A program made the position numbers and the translations under genes. Shown here piece by piece: positions 24,770-34,135 of a stretch of DNA of 48,804 bases (its first letter is position 1; every line of letters starts with the position of its first letter). This stretch comes from an uncultured Clostridia bacterium. Its GTDB lineage: Bacteria; Bacillota; Clostridia; TANB77; CAG-508. The notes beneath the pieces were generated by a model that worked only from the letters and a program-made list of their open reading frames with translations, was not told the origin of the DNA and made no database searches. The stretch spans positions 1-48,804 of the forward strand of contig CANRMR010000012.1 in NCBI GenBank assembly GCA_947631785.1. Reading direction: 5' to 3'.

Positions 24770-25995
24770 TAAAAAGAAAAAAAGAAAGAACAAAAAAGTT
24801 AAAAATATTATTGCTTTTTATAATATTATTAATACTTCTTGTATTTTTTGTTAAGAATATTTATAAATTAATAAAAGAACCAACCAATATCTTTATTATA
24901 GAAAAGGGAAAAATAGAGCAAAAAGAAAGTACAATTGGATACATAATTAGAGACGAAGAGGTTATGACTGGTTCAAACTATCAAAATGGTATTGTACAAA
25001 TTAAAGCAGAAGGTGAAAAAGTAGCAAAAGGTGAATCTATATTTAGATATTACAGTAACAATGAAGAAAATTTAAAAGATCAAATAAAACAATTAGATGT
25101 TCAAATTCAAGAAGCGCTAGATGGACAAACTGATATTTATTCTGGAGATATTAAAATAATAGAAGGACAAATAGAAGAAAAATTAGATAACATATACAAA
25201 TTAAAAGATATACAAGAAATAGAAGAAAAACGAAAAGAAATTGAAGAACTAATTGTAAAAAAAGCAAAAATTGCAGGAGATTTAAGCCCAGCAGGTTCTT
25301 ATATAAAAACATTAATAGAACAAAGAAGTTCATTAGAAAATACATTAAATTCTGGTTCAGAATATATGGTAGCAAAAAAAAGTGGAATAGTTTCATATCG
25401 TATTGATGGTTTAGAGGAAACGCTTGTGCCAAATAATTACTCTAACTTAAATAAACAAATGCTTGAAAGTTTAAATTTAAAAACAGGACAAACAGTTGCA
25501 ACAAGCAACAAAAGTGGAAAAGTAATTAACAATTTTGAATGTTATATTGCAACAATTCTTTCATCAGAAAATGCTAAAGAATTAAAAGAAAATCAAAACA
25601 TATCTTTAAGAATGTCAAATAATGAGCAAATAACTGGAAAAATAGAATACAAACAAGAACAACCAGATGATTCTATCTTATTCGTTATAAAAATTACAAA
25701 AAATGTCGAAGAACTAATTACATGTAGAAAAATATCACTAGATGTAATTTGGTGGAGTGACGAAGGACTAAAAGTTCCAAATGAAGCCATTTTAGAGGAA
25801 GATGATAAAAAATATATTGTTCGAAATCGAGCAGGATACACTGATAAAATACTAATAAAAGTTTTAAGACAAAATGAAAAATATTCGATTATTGAAAACT
25901 ATGATGCAGAAGAATTAAAGGAATTAGGCTATACACTTAAAGAGATAAATGAAAGAAAAGTAATAACTTTGCATGATGAGATATTATTACAATAA
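24766..25995 (+). CDS. HlyD-like membrane fusion protein
   Basis: The 409-residue protein starts at a GTG overlapping the miaA stop, with GGAGGAG upstream. It has a basic N-terminus, one membrane helix (about 15-35), then a barrel-sandwich/lipoyl-like segment (GIVQIKAEGEKVAKGESIF), a coiled-coil hairpin (about 100-190) and a return strand (SGIVSYRIDGLEE). C-terminal beta modules follow. This is the plan of HlyD/RND-type adaptor proteins, but no transporter gene is adjacent. In clostridia a gene of this kind often sits just before sepF, as here. Its role in the cell envelope is not established. Confidence 0.75.
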   Translation: MIKRKKERTKKLKILLLFIILLILLVFFVKNIYKLIKEPTNIFIIEKGKIEQKESTIGYIIRDEEVMTGSNYQNGIVQIKAEGEKVAKGESIFRYYSNNEENLKDQIKQLDVQIQEALDGQTDIYSGDIKIIEGQIEEKLDNIYKLKDIQEIEEKRKEIEELIVKKAKIAGDLSPAGSYIKTLIEQRSSLENTLNSGSEYMVAKKSGIVSYRIDGLEETLVPNNYSNLNKQMLESLNLKTGQTVATSNKSGKVINNFECYIATILSSENAKELKENQNISLRMSNNEQITGKIEYKQEQPDDSILFVIKITKNVEELITCRKISLDVIWWSDEGLKVPNEAILEEDDKKYIVRNRAGYTDKILIKVLRQNEKYSIIENYDAEELKELGYTLKEINERKVITLHDEILLQ

Positions 25996-26037
25996 TATTA
26001 CAAAATAATTAAAAATCAATTACAATCAAAAAAACTA

Positions 26038-26068
26038 TTGACAAGATAAAAAAAAAGTAAGATACTAT
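26038..26068 (+). promoter_or_regulatory. Probable promoter of sepF
   Basis: TTGACA (26038-26043) and TACTAT (26063-26068) with a 19-nt spacer, longer than optimal. Two purine-rich ribosome-like sites (AAGGAGAG and TTAGGAGG) follow before the ATG at 26109. Confidence 0.5.
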
Positions 26069-26108
26069 TAGTAAATAATACCAAGGAGAGAATTTAGGAG
26101 GTAAAAAA

Positions 26109-26588
26109 ATGGCAGGAGCTATAATGAACAAAGTGTGGGATTTTTTAGGTTTAGAAACACAAGAGGAAGAAGATTATGAAGAATTAGAAAATGAAGGATA
26201 TGACTATGATACAGAAGAACAAGAAGAAGTAAACGAAGAAAGAAGATTTTTTGGAAGAAAAAACAAAGAAAAAGTTGTCAGTATGGCACAATCACATCAA
26301 ATAAAAATGGTTATTTCTCAACCTACTACTTTTGAACAATCAGAAGAAATTTGCAATTACCTAAAAGAAAGAAAATCTGTAATTGTAAACCTAGAATATG
26401 TTAATAAAGATGTAGCAAGAAGAATTGTAGATTTTATAAGTGGTGCAGTACATGCACTTGATGGACATATACAAAAAATATCAAATTCTATATTCTTAAT
26501 TGCACCATTAAACTATGAAATAGAAAGTGATATGGCAAGAGAAGAAATAAAAAATAAATTATCTGTTTCATGGCTTAAGAATAACTAA
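26109..26588 (+). CDS. sepF: Cell division protein SepF
   Basis: SepF anchors and bundles FtsZ at the division septum. The N-terminus has an amphipathic membrane-targeting helix (MNKVWDFLGLE, after a short MAGAI extension), then an acidic linker. The core domain (about 65-159) includes VISQPTTFEQSEEICNYLKE, SVIVNLEYVNKDVARRIVDF and GAVHALDGHIQKI. The second Met at residue 6 is a possible start, but AGGAGG spaces well to 26109. divIVA follows immediately, so division-site genes are clustered. Confidence 0.95.
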   Translation: MAGAIMNKVWDFLGLETQEEEDYEELENEGYDYDTEEQEEVNEERRFFGRKNKEKVVSMAQSHQIKMVISQPTTFEQSEEICNYLKERKSVIVNLEYVNKDVARRIVDFISGAVHALDGHIQKISNSIFLIAPLNYEIESDMAREEIKNKLSVSWLKNN

Positions 26589-26607
26589 TTAAATGGGAGG
26601 AAAATTC

Positions 26608-27057
26608 ATGATTACACCTTTAGATATTGAAAACAAAAAGTTTGCAAAACAAATGATGAATGGCTACAATGTAGAAGAAGTAGATGAATTTTTGGATGAA
26701 CTTACTGTAGAATATGCTAAAGCCTATAAAGAAAGTACAGAATTAAGGACAAAAGTAGAAGATTTAAATAATGAACTTATTCGTTATAAATCAATAGAAT
26801 CAACACTTCAAAGTACGCTTGTGATGGCGCAAAAAACAGCAGATGAAGTAAAAGAAATTGCAAAACAACAGGCAGATCAAATTATAAAAAATGCAGAAGC
26901 AGATTCACAAAAGCAATTAGATGCTATTGATGCAGAGGTAGCTTTAAAGAAAAAAGAATTAGATGATGTACAAAAACAATTTGACATATATAAAGCAAAA
27001 ATGGAGTCATTATTAATATCACAATTAGAATTAATTAAAGAAATAAACAAAGAATAA
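26608..27057 (+). CDS. divIVA: DivIVA-family cell division/polar protein
   Basis: This 149-residue protein has the DivIVA N-terminal membrane-curvature domain (ITPLDIENKKFAKQMMNGYN, VEEVDEFLDEL) followed by a long coiled coil (about 35-145). The frame is open from 26593, but GGGAGGA lies at that ATG, so the ATG at 26608 is the start and gives the family N-terminus. It is shorter than B. subtilis-type DivIVA and lacks an extended C-terminal tail. It sits 20 nt after sepF. Confidence 0.93.
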   Translation: MITPLDIENKKFAKQMMNGYNVEEVDEFLDELTVEYAKAYKESTELRTKVEDLNNELIRYKSIESTLQSTLVMAQKTADEVKEIAKQQADQIIKNAEADSQKQLDAIDAEVALKKKELDDVQKQFDIYKAKMESLLISQLELIKEINKE

Positions 27058-27067
27058 TAAAAAACTA

Positions 27068-27190
27068 TTGACTTTATTTAAAAAAGTGAGTATAATAATA
27101 TCATATTTAAAAACTAGAAGAGTGGAAGCAAATTCCACTCTTTATACATGCTAGGAAGGTTTGCGCTATAGAAAGGAATGGTAGTAAATA
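27068..27190 (+). promoter_or_regulatory. Promoter and shared-type leader of the rimP-nusA-infB operon
   Basis: TTGACT (27068-27073), 17 nt, TATAAT (27091-27096). A hairpin, GAGTGGAA/TTCCACTC with loop GCAAA (27120-27140), is followed by GGTTTGCGCTATAGAAAGG, AATG, and the in-frame start ATG 12 nt later. The same layout occurs before mutL, lysS and the M15 peptidase. The hairpin is followed by only a short T-run, so attenuation is possible but not evident. Confidence 0.65.
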
Positions 27191-27645
27191 TGGCAAAAAT
27201 AGAAGAACTTGTTGAAAACCTTGTTCTGCAGCCAATAGAAAATTTAGGCTACGAGCTTTATGATGTAGAATATACAAAAGAAGGAAAAAATTATTTTTTA
27301 CGAATTTTTATTGATTCACAAAATGGTATAGATTTAAATGATTGTGAAAATGTAAATAATGCCATATCAGATTTACTAGATGAAGCAAATTATATAAAAG
27401 AGCAATATTTTTTAGAAGTATCTTCTCCAGGAATAGAAAGAGTTTTAAAAAAAGACAAACATCTAGAAAAATATAAAAATCAAAAAATAATGGTTCATTT
27501 ATTTAAAGCAATAGATGGGAAAAAACAAATAGAAGGTATTTTAAATAACTTTAGTAAAGATACTATAGAAATCGAAGTAGAAAATAAAATTAAAATAATA
27601 CCAAGATGTGATATATCACAAATAAAAACAATATATGATTGGTAA
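27190..27645 (+). CDS. rimP: Ribosome maturation factor RimP
   Basis: RimP assists 30S subunit assembly. The protein has the typical N-terminal alpha/beta domain (LVENLVLQPIENLGYELYDVEY, with FLRIFIDSQNGIDLNDCENV) and a C-terminal SH3-like barrel (SSPGIERVLKKDKHLEKYKN). About 151 residues from ATG 27190, the usual size. The upstream in-frame ATG at 27178 belongs to the shared leader motif. It is the first gene of the conserved nusA-infB operon. Confidence 0.95.
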   Translation: MAKIEELVENLVLQPIENLGYELYDVEYTKEGKNYFLRIFIDSQNGIDLNDCENVNNAISDLLDEANYIKEQYFLEVSSPGIERVLKKDKHLEKYKNQKIMVHLFKAIDGKKQIEGILNNFSKDTIEIEVENKIKIIPRCDISQIKTIYDW

Positions 27646-27671
27646 ATAAAATAATGAAAGGAATGGTAAAA

Positions 27672-28763
27672 ATGAAAGCAATTGATAATAAAGAATTAAT
27701 ACAGGTACTAGAAGAATTAGAAAAAGAGAAAGGAATAAAAAAATCTTATATGATAGAGGCAATAGAAACAGCACTTGTAACAGCATATAAAAGAAATTTT
27801 GATTCTGCTGAAAATGTAAAAGTAGTTATGGATAATAATACAGGAGAAACACATGTTTATTCTGTAAAGGAAATAGTAGAAGTAGTTGAAGACAGTAAGT
27901 TACAAATTCAACTAGATCAAGCAAAAAAAATTAGCAAAAAAGCAGAAATAGGAGATACAATTGATGTAGAATTAGTACCAAAAAATTTTGGTAGAATTGC
28001 AGCTCAAACAGCAAAACAAATTATAATACAAAAATTTAGAGAAGCAGAAAGAGAAATAATTTATTCAGAATTTTCAGACAGAAAAGGTGAAATTGTTTCA
28101 GGAATTGTCCAAAAAGCAGATACTGGAATTGTTGTAATGGATTTAGGAAAGCTAGAAGGTATTATGCCAAAAAAAGAGCAAATTCCTACTGAAAATTATA
28201 AAGTAAATGATAAAATAAAAGGTTATGTATTAGATGTTGTAAAAGAATCTAAGGGAAACCCTCAAGTAATTGTTTCTAGGTCAGCATGTGATTTTGCAAG
28301 AAAGCTATTTGAATTTGAAATACCAGAAATATATGAGGGAGTAATTGAAATAAAAAGTGTTTCAAGAGATCCAGGCAAAAGATGTAAAGTTGCAGTATAT
28401 TCTGAAAACGAAAACATAGATCCTGTTGGCTCTTGTGTTGGTCAAAAAGGTGTAAGAATTCAAAATATAATAAATGAATTAAATGGAGAAAAAATAGATG
28501 TAATAGAGTGGAATCCTGATCCAGCAATTTATATTTCGGCTGCTCTTTTACCTGCTAAAGTTATGGCAGTAGACATTAAAGAAGAAGAAAAATTTGCACA
28601 AGTAATTGTTCCAGATGATCAATTATCACTTGCAATTGGAAAAGCAGGACAAAATGCAAGGCTTGCAGCTAAATTAACAAATTGGAAAATAGACATCAAA
28701 TCAGAAACACAATTTAGACAAATGCTAGAAGAATTACAAAATGCAGATGAAGTAGAAGAATAG
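27672..28763 (+). CDS. nusA: Transcription termination/antitermination protein NusA
   Basis: NusA binds RNA polymerase and nascent RNA to modulate pausing, termination and antitermination. It has the N-terminal polymerase-binding domain (about 1-125), S1 domain (about 135-200: GEIVSGIVQKADTGIVVMDLG), and KH1 and KH2 domains (PVGSCVGQKGVRIQNI; LAIGKAGQNARLAAKLT). The 363-residue length matches Gram-positive NusA without the extra acidic repeats of E. coli. AAAGGA followed by two in-frame ATGs (27663, 27672) marks the start; 27672 gives MKAIDNKEL. Confidence 0.97.
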   Translation: MKAIDNKELIQVLEELEKEKGIKKSYMIEAIETALVTAYKRNFDSAENVKVVMDNNTGETHVYSVKEIVEVVEDSKLQIQLDQAKKISKKAEIGDTIDVELVPKNFGRIAAQTAKQIIIQKFREAEREIIYSEFSDRKGEIVSGIVQKADTGIVVMDLGKLEGIMPKKEQIPTENYKVNDKIKGYVLDVVKESKGNPQVIVSRSACDFARKLFEFEIPEIYEGVIEIKSVSRDPGKRCKVAVYSENENIDPVGSCVGQKGVRIQNIINELNGEKIDVIEWNPDPAIYISAALLPAKVMAVDIKEEEKFAQVIVPDDQLSLAIGKAGQNARLAAKLTNWKIDIKSETQFRQMLEELQNADEVEE

Positions 28764-28803
28764 GATATTAAATTTAAGAATAAAATAAAGAGGTGGATAA
28801 ACA

Positions 28804-29064
28804 TTGAAAAAAATGCCACAAAGAACATGTATGGGATGTAATGTAAAAAAAGATAAAAAAGATTTAATTCGTATAGTAAAAAATAAACAAGGCAAAATAT
28901 CAATTGATAAAACTGGAAAACAAGAAGGTAGAGGAGCATATATTTGTAATAACATAGAATGTTTAGAAAAGGTTATAAAATCAAAAAGACTTGAAAGAGT
29001 TTTAGATACAAAAATAGAAAATGAAATATATGAAAGTTTAAGAGGTGGCATAATTGACAAATAA
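28804..29064 (+). CDS. ylxR: YlxR (RnpM-type) RNA-binding protein
   Basis: This 86-residue basic protein has the conserved RTCMGCNVKKDKKDLIRIV and GRGAYICNN segments of the YlxR/DUF448 family, implicated in RNase P modulation. It begins at a TTG preceded by AGAGGTGG. Its end overlaps the next gene, ylxQ, by 11 nt, as is usual in nusA-infB operons. Confidence 0.93.
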   Translation: MKKMPQRTCMGCNVKKDKKDLIRIVKNKQGKISIDKTGKQEGRGAYICNNIECLEKVIKSKRLERVLDTKIENEIYESLRGGIIDK

Positions 29065-29377
29065 TGAAAAAATACTAGGTTATCTTGGAATATCTAGAAA
29101 AGCTGGAAAATTAATTTTTGGAACAGATGCATGTTTAGATGGATTAAAAAAGGATACTTTAAGTTTAATAATAGTTTCCAAGGAAGCATCTGAAAGAACA
29201 AAAAACAAATTTAGTAATATATGTAATGATAAAAAAATTACATATATTGAATGGGGAGATATAAATAGTATTAGTAAAGCCATTGGAAAACAAAATAAAG
29301 CAGTAATAGGAATAAAGGATAAAAATTTGTCCGAAGCAATAAAAAAAATAATTAATGGGGGTGAAGCTATTGGGTAA
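29054..29377 (+). CDS. ylxQ: L7Ae/L30e-family RNA-binding protein YlxQ
   Basis: The 107-residue protein has the L7Ae fold, with [21 protein letters not shown] and [17 protein letters not shown] matching ribosomal-protein-like YlxQ, a K-turn RNA binder of uncertain role. A TTG start follows AGAGGTGG. Its 3' end overlaps the infB start region by 8 nt, supporting coupled translation. Confidence 0.93.
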   Translation: MTNNEKILGYLGISRKAGKLIFGTDACLDGLKKDTLSLIIVSKEASERTKNKFSNICNDKKITYIEWGDINSISKAIGKQNKAVIGIKDKNLSEAIKKIINGGEAIG

Positions 29378-32216
29378 AATAAAAATACATGAAATAGCAA
29401 AAAAATTAAATTTAGCAAGTAAGGAAGTGCTTGAGGTTGCAAAAGAATTAAAAATAGATGTAAAAAGTCACATGAGTTCTGTAGAAGAGGATATAGCAGC
29501 AAAAATAGAGGAAAGAATAAATAAAGGGAAAAAGAAAGACGAAAAACAAGAGAAAATAAAAAAAGCAAAAAATGATAAAAATGAAAAAGCAAATGATGCA
29601 CCAGTTATTATACGTAGAGAAGTAATTATTTCAGACGAAGAATTAGAAAAAGAACAAAAAAAGCAAGATACTGAAAAAATGCAAAAAAGAGAAAAACAAG
29701 TAGGTTTTGTAGAAAGAAATAGAAATAAAGACTATAATATTGTTTATAGAAATAAGCCAACAAAGCCACTTACAGTAAGTGAATTATTTGGGTTAAATAA
29801 AAAAGAAAATGTTAAGAAAGAAGAAGAAAAAACAGATTCATTAAAGAAAGATATTAAAAATGAGCAAACAGAAAAAGAAAGTGAATTAAAACAAACAGAA
29901 GTAAAAGAAGTAAAAAGAGATAATTTTAATAATAATTATAAAAATTATAACAAAGATAATGTAAATCATGATTATAAAAATAAAAACAATAAGCAAAGAG
30001 AAAGAAATAATGAATATGTAAAAAACGGAAATAATAATTATAGAAATAATAATTACTCAAATTATAGACAAAATAGAAATGATAATGGAAACAATAGCTA
30101 TAACCATGGAAAAAGACCATTAGATGAAAAAGGAATTGAAAAAAACATTAAAAATATTATGTCATCTGAAATGCCAGAAAAAGAAATAACTAGAGAATAT
30201 AATAAATCAATTGATAAATTAAAAAATAATAATAAATTTGAAGAAAGAAATAACAAAAAATCTTCTAAAAATAAAAGGAATAACAATTTTGACTTTAATG
30301 AAGATAAATTAAAAAGTCTAAAACAAGAAAGTAGACTATCAAACATGTTCCATGACCAAGATGGTGGAATGTTAGATTATTATGATTTAACAACTCAAAG
30401 AGGTAGAAAGAATAAGAAAAAAGTAAACAAAAATGATGAAACAAGAACAAAACAAAAAATATTTAAATTAACAGAAATTACAATACCAGAATCAATTACT
30501 GTAAAAGATTTAGCTGCAGAATTAAAAAAGACAAGTGGTGAAGTTATTAAAAAATTATTTGATTTTGGAATAATGGCAACAATCAATAATGAAATAGACT
30601 TTGATACAGCATTTTTAATTGCCTCTGAATTTGGAGTTACAGCAAATAAAAAAGAAACTGTAAGAGAAGAGGATATACTATTTGATGAAACTGAAGATAA
30701 GCAAGATGAATTAAAACCAAGACCACCAGTAATTGTTGTTATGGGACACGTAGACCATGGTAAAACATCTCTTTTAGATGCAGTAAGATCAACTAATGTA
30801 ATAGAAGGAGAAGCAGGAGGAATTACACAACATATTGGTGCATACCAAGTAGAAATAAATGGAAGAGAAATTACATTTTTAGATACACCAGGGCATGAAG
30901 CATTTACAGCTATGCGTGCAAGAGGAGCTAAGATAACAGATATTGCAATACTTGTAGTTGCAGCAAATGATGGCGTAATGCCACAAACAGTAGAGGCAAT
31001 TAATCACGCCAAAGCTGCAGAAATTCCAATTATTGTTGCAATTAACAAAATTGATGTAGAAGGAGCAAATCCAGAAAGAGTAAAACAAGATTTAATGAAA
31101 TATGACTTAGTACCTGAAGAATGGGGAGGAGATACAATATTTGTTAATATCTCTGCAAAACAAAGAACGAATATAGATACATTGCTTGAAATGGTACTTT
31201 TAGTTGCTGATATGAAAGAACTAAAAGCAAATCCTAACAAACAAGCAAAAGGTACTGTTATTGAAGCTAGATTAGACCAAAAAAGAGGACCTATTGCAAC
31301 TATGCTTGTACAACGTGGAACATTAGATGTAGGTGATACAATTGTAGTTGGCTCAACTATTGGTAGAATTCGTGTAATGACAAATGATAAAGGAAAGAAA
31401 GTAAAAAAAGCAGGACCATCTATGCCAGTTGAAATTACAGGTTTAACAGAAGTTCCAGAAGCAGGTCAAACTTTCTACGAAGTAAAAGATGAAAAAATGG
31501 CAAAACACTTAATAGAAAGAAGAAAACGTCAAGAAAGAGAAAAAGCAATAAATGCAACTTCAAGGGTAACTTTAGATGATTTATTTAGCCAAATAGAAAA
31601 AGGAAATTTAAAAACACTAAATTTAATTGTAAAAGCAGATGTACAAGGCTCAGTAGAAGCTGTAAAACAATCACTAGAAAAATTATCTAATGAAGAAGTA
31701 CAAGTAAAAGTAATACATGCAAACGTTGGTGCAGTAACAGAAACAGATGTAACTCTTGCAAAAGTTTCAAATGCTATTATAATCGCATTTAATGTAAGAC
31801 CAGAGCCACTTGCAAAAGAAGAAGCAGAAAAAGATGAAGTAGAAATTAAACAATATTCTGTTATTTATCAAGCAATAGAAGATGTAGAGGCTGCAATGAA
31901 AGGAATGTTAGATCCTGAATTTGAAGAAAAGGTAATAGGAACGGCAGAAATTAGACAAACATTTAAAGTTTCTAATGTAGGAACAATTGCAGGATGTTAT
32001 GTAACAGATGGAAAAATAGAAAGAAAAGCAGGAATAAGAGTAATTAGAGAAAATGTAGTAATACATGATGGAACTTTAGTATCATTAAAGAGATTCAAAG
32101 ATGATGTAAAAGAAGTTGCATCAGGATACGAATGTGGTGTGCAAATAGAAAATTATAATGATATACAAGAAGGAGATACTTTAGAAGTCTATGTTATGCA
32201 GGAAATAAAAAAATAA
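29370..32216 (+). CDS. infB: Translation initiation factor IF-2
   Basis: IF-2 is the GTPase that places initiator tRNA on the ribosome. The chosen TTG start at 29370 gives [20 protein letters not shown] and has GGGGGTG 6 nt upstream; an ATG at 29355 is in frame but overlaps that site. A long low-complexity region (about 60-340), rich in Lys, Glu, Asn and Tyr with NNYRNNNY-type stretches, precedes the second N-domain. G motifs are GHVDHGKT (about 458-465), DTPGHEAF and NKID, followed by domains II, III and the fMet-tRNA-binding C-terminal domain ([13 protein letters not shown]). About 948 residues. Confidence 0.97.
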   Translation: MGKIKIHEIAKKLNLASKEVLEVAKELKIDVKSHMSSVEEDIAAKIEERINKGKKKDEKQEKIKKAKNDKNEKANDAPVIIRREVIISDEELEKEQKKQDTEKMQKREKQVGFVERNRNKDYNIVYRNKPTKPLTVSELFGLNKKENVKKEEEKTDSLKKDIKNEQTEKESELKQTEVKEVKRDNFNNNYKNYNKDNVNHDYKNKNNKQRERNNEYVKNGNNNYRNNNYSNYRQNRNDNGNNSYNHGKRPLDEKGIEKNIKNIMSSEMPEKEITREYNKSIDKLKNNNKFEERNNKKSSKNKRNNNFDFNEDKLKSLKQESRLSNMFHDQDGGMLDYYDLTTQRGRKNKKKVNKNDETRTKQKIFKLTEITIPESITVKDLAAELKKTSGEVIKKLFDFGIMATINNEIDFDTAFLIASEFGVTANKKETVREEDILFDETEDKQDELKPRPPVIVVMGHVDHGKTSLLDAVRSTNVIEGEAGGITQHIGAYQVEINGREITFLDTPGHEAFTAMRARGAKITDIAILVVAANDGVMPQTVEAINHAKAAEIPIIVAINKIDVEGANPERVKQDLMKYDLVPEEWGGDTIFVNISAKQRTNIDTLLEMVLLVADMKELKANPNKQAKGTVIEARLDQKRGPIATMLVQRGTLDVGDTIVVGSTIGRIRVMTNDKGKKVKKAGPSMPVEITGLTEVPEAGQTFYEVKDEKMAKHLIERRKRQEREKAINATSRVTLDDLFSQIEKGNLKTLNLIVKADVQGSVEAVKQSLEKLSNEEVQVKVIHANVGAVTETDVTLAKVSNAIIIAFNVRPEPLAKEEAEKDEVEIKQYSVIYQAIEDVEAAMKGMLDPEFEEKVIGTAEIRQTFKVSNVGTIAGCYVTDGKIERKAGIRVIRENVVIHDGTLVSLKRFKDDVKEVASGYECGVQIENYNDIQEGDTLEVYVMQEIKK

Positions 32217-32233
32217 AAATTAATGAAATGTAG

Positions 32234-32253
32234 GGGCACGGAGCACCGTGCCC
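32234..32253 (+). repeat. REP-like palindrome between infB and rbfA
   Basis: GTAGG then stem GGGCACGG, loop AGCA, stem CCGTGCCC. It has the same leading GTAGGGG as the other palindromes here but a different, fully compensated stem. It lies in the 62-nt gap before rbfA, upstream of the AAGGAG site, and could fold in the mRNA. Confidence 0.85.
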
Positions 32254-32278
32254 AAAAACCAAAAAGGAGATAATAACA

Positions 32279-32644
32279 ATGAAAAAAAACAGCAATAGAT
32301 TAAATCGTGTTGACGAGGAAATAAAAAAACATATAAGTCATATTATTGCAAATGACTTAAAAAACTCTAATATAACTGGTTTAATTAGTGTAACTAAAGT
32401 GAAAGTTACACCAGATTTAAAATTTGCAAAAGTTTATGTAAGTATATTAAATGCAAAAAATACAAAAGAAACGTTAAAAGCTTTAAAAAATGCATCAGGA
32501 TTTGTTCGTAGCAAGCTTGCACAAGAGATAAATTTAAGAATTACGCCAGAGATAATATTTGAACTAGATGATTCTATGGAATATGGTGCAAGAATAGATT
32601 CAATATTAAAAGACATAATGAAAGACATAAAACCAGAAGAGTAA
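32279..32644 (+). CDS. rbfA: Ribosome-binding factor A
   Basis: This 121-residue KH-fold protein matures the 16S 5' end. Family segments are NRLNRVDEEIKKHISHII, VTPDLKFAKVYVSIL, FVRSKLAQEINLRITPEIIFELDDSMEYGARID (split over about 70-105). It has standard length, AAGGAG upstream, and occupies its usual position after infB. Confidence 0.95.
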   Translation: MKKNSNRLNRVDEEIKKHISHIIANDLKNSNITGLISVTKVKVTPDLKFAKVYVSILNAKNTKETLKALKNASGFVRSKLAQEINLRITPEIIFELDDSMEYGARIDSILKDIMKDIKPEE

Positions 32645-32676
32645 AAATAAATACTATAATTGTATAGATTACTATA

Positions 32677-32816
32677 ATTAGTTATAATATAAAATATTTC
32701 TTATATTTTTACTCAATGCTCTCCCACTGGCGCTGTAACTCGCTTTGCTCGAACAGCCCTCAGCGGTCCCCACGACGCGTTCGCAAAAATAACGAAATAT
32801 TTATATTATAACTAAT
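32677..32816. repeat. AT-armed, GC-cored inverted-repeat element between rbfA and nrnA
   Basis: The arms are ATTAGTTATAATATAAAATA (starting 32677, continuing TTTC to 32700) and its near-perfect inverse at 32794-32816 (one base missing). The core between them (about 32715-32785) is strikingly GC-rich for this genome (CTGGCGCTG, CTCGCTTTGCTCG, CAGCGGTCCCC, GACGCGTTCGC). Right-arm sequence is reiterated just outside as 13-nt units (ATAACTAATTAAT-like, 32808-32847). It could be a MITE or a structured RNA. No ORF spans it. Confidence 0.6.
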
Positions 32817-32863
32817 TAATATAACCAATTAATATAACTAATTAATAAAGAAAGGAAAATATT

Positions 32864-33814
32864 ATGACATTAGATAATATTAAAGAAGAAATAGAAAAAG
32901 CAAATAGCATTGTTTTGCTTACACATGAAAATCCAGATGGAGATGCAATAGGAAGTACTCTTGCATTTTATTTAGCATTAAAACAATTAGGAAAAGAAGT
33001 AGATATAATTATACCAAAGTTTTCTAGAACATTTGCTTTTCTGCCAGGTGCTGAAAAAATAATGAAAGAGGGAACAAAAACTCAATATGATTTAGCTATA
33101 GCACTTGATTCAGCAGATTTAAAAAGATTAAATGGATGGGTAAATTATTTTGAAGATGCAAAAGTAACAGTATCTATAGATCATCATGGAAGTAATCAAA
33201 TGTATGCAGATTTTAATTTTGTAAATCCGGCTGCACCTGCTTGTGCACAAATACTTGTAACTGTTCTTGAATTTTTGCAAGTTGAAATTACAAAAGATAT
33301 AGGAACATGTCTTCTAACAGGAATAATTACAGATACAGGTGGTTTTAAATATCCAGGTGTTACAGCGGAGACATTTGAATTTGCATCATGGCTTTTAGGA
33401 ATTGGGGTAAATGTTTCAGAAATTTATAAAAAAGTATTGCAAGTAAAAACAAAATCTAACTTTGAACTTAGCAAAATTGCAATGGATAGATTAGAATTTT
33501 TAGAAGATGGAAAAATTGCATATACATATATAACAAACGAAGATTTAGAAAAAGTAAATGCAGAAACTGGAGATCATGAAGGTTTAGTAGAAATTGGAAG
33601 AGACGTAGAAGGTGTTGAAGTTTCTATTTTCTTAAGAGAAGAAGAAAAAGGAATAAAAGCATCATTAAGATCTAATGATTACTTAAACGTTTCAGATGTT
33701 TGTATTGCTTTTGGAGGAGGAGGACATCCTAGAGCTGCAGGATGTACAATTATTGGAACAATGGAACATGCAAAGCAAAAAATTATTTCTCAAATTAAGC
33801 AAAATTTAAAATAA
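32864..33814 (+). CDS. nrnA: DHH/DHHA1 phosphoesterase (NrnA-like oligoribonuclease / pAp phosphatase)
   Basis: The 316-residue protein has a DHH domain with THENPDGDAIGS (metal ligands) and SIDHHGSN (about 104-111), followed by TGIITDTGGFKY. The DHHA1 substrate-binding domain ends in AFGGGGHPRAAGCTI. NrnA degrades nanoRNAs and dephosphorylates pAp, and related proteins cleave pApA, the breakdown product of cyclic di-AMP made by DisA. Length and order fit the family. It lies between rbfA and truB, its frequent neighbours in Firmicutes. Confidence 0.93.
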   Translation: MTLDNIKEEIEKANSIVLLTHENPDGDAIGSTLAFYLALKQLGKEVDIIIPKFSRTFAFLPGAEKIMKEGTKTQYDLAIALDSADLKRLNGWVNYFEDAKVTVSIDHHGSNQMYADFNFVNPAAPACAQILVTVLEFLQVEITKDIGTCLLTGIITDTGGFKYPGVTAETFEFASWLLGIGVNVSEIYKKVLQVKTKSNFELSKIAMDRLEFLEDGKIAYTYITNEDLEKVNAETGDHEGLVEIGRDVEGVEVSIFLREEEKGIKASLRSNDYLNVSDVCIAFGGGGHPRAAGCTIIGTMEHAKQKIISQIKQNLK

Positions 33815-33835
33815 ATTATTAACAAAAATTTATTT

Positions 33836-33967
33836 ATTAACAAAATATGTATATAGAATTTGAACTAAAAAACCCTGACGCGCAGTTTGGGAGGGAGAAA
33901 AGCGAAGCGTACTTAGGCCAGCAAGGAAGTGTTTTTTAGTGAAAATGATATATACATATTTGTTAAT
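33836..33967. repeat. AT-armed, GC-cored inverted-repeat element between nrnA and truB
   Basis: This fills most of the 321-nt gene-free gap 33815-34135. The outer arms are ATTAACAAAATATGTATATA (33836-33855) and its inverse at 33949-33967. The inner arms are ACTAAAAAAC (33864-33873) and GTTTTTTAGT (33931-33940). The core (33874-33930) is GC-rich, with CCCTGACGCGCAG, GGGAGGGAG, AAAAGCGAAGCG and AGGCCAGC. Right-arm copies recur at 34029-34049 and 34051-34070. The reverse complement of the core shares short blocks with the element at 32677-32816 (CTGGC, then CGCTT-GCT). No ORF is present; truB's AGGGAG ribosome site follows. Confidence 0.6.
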
Positions 33968-34135
33968 TTCTAGATATTTTATTTGATAAATAACTTAATA
34001 TTAGAACAACATATAGTAAAGATTTTTAGTTATACATATTTTATTAACTTTATATACATATTTGTTAATTTTTAGTATATATATTAATTTTATTAATAAG
34101 GTAAAAGAATTTATAATTTGTACAGGGAGTAGGAA

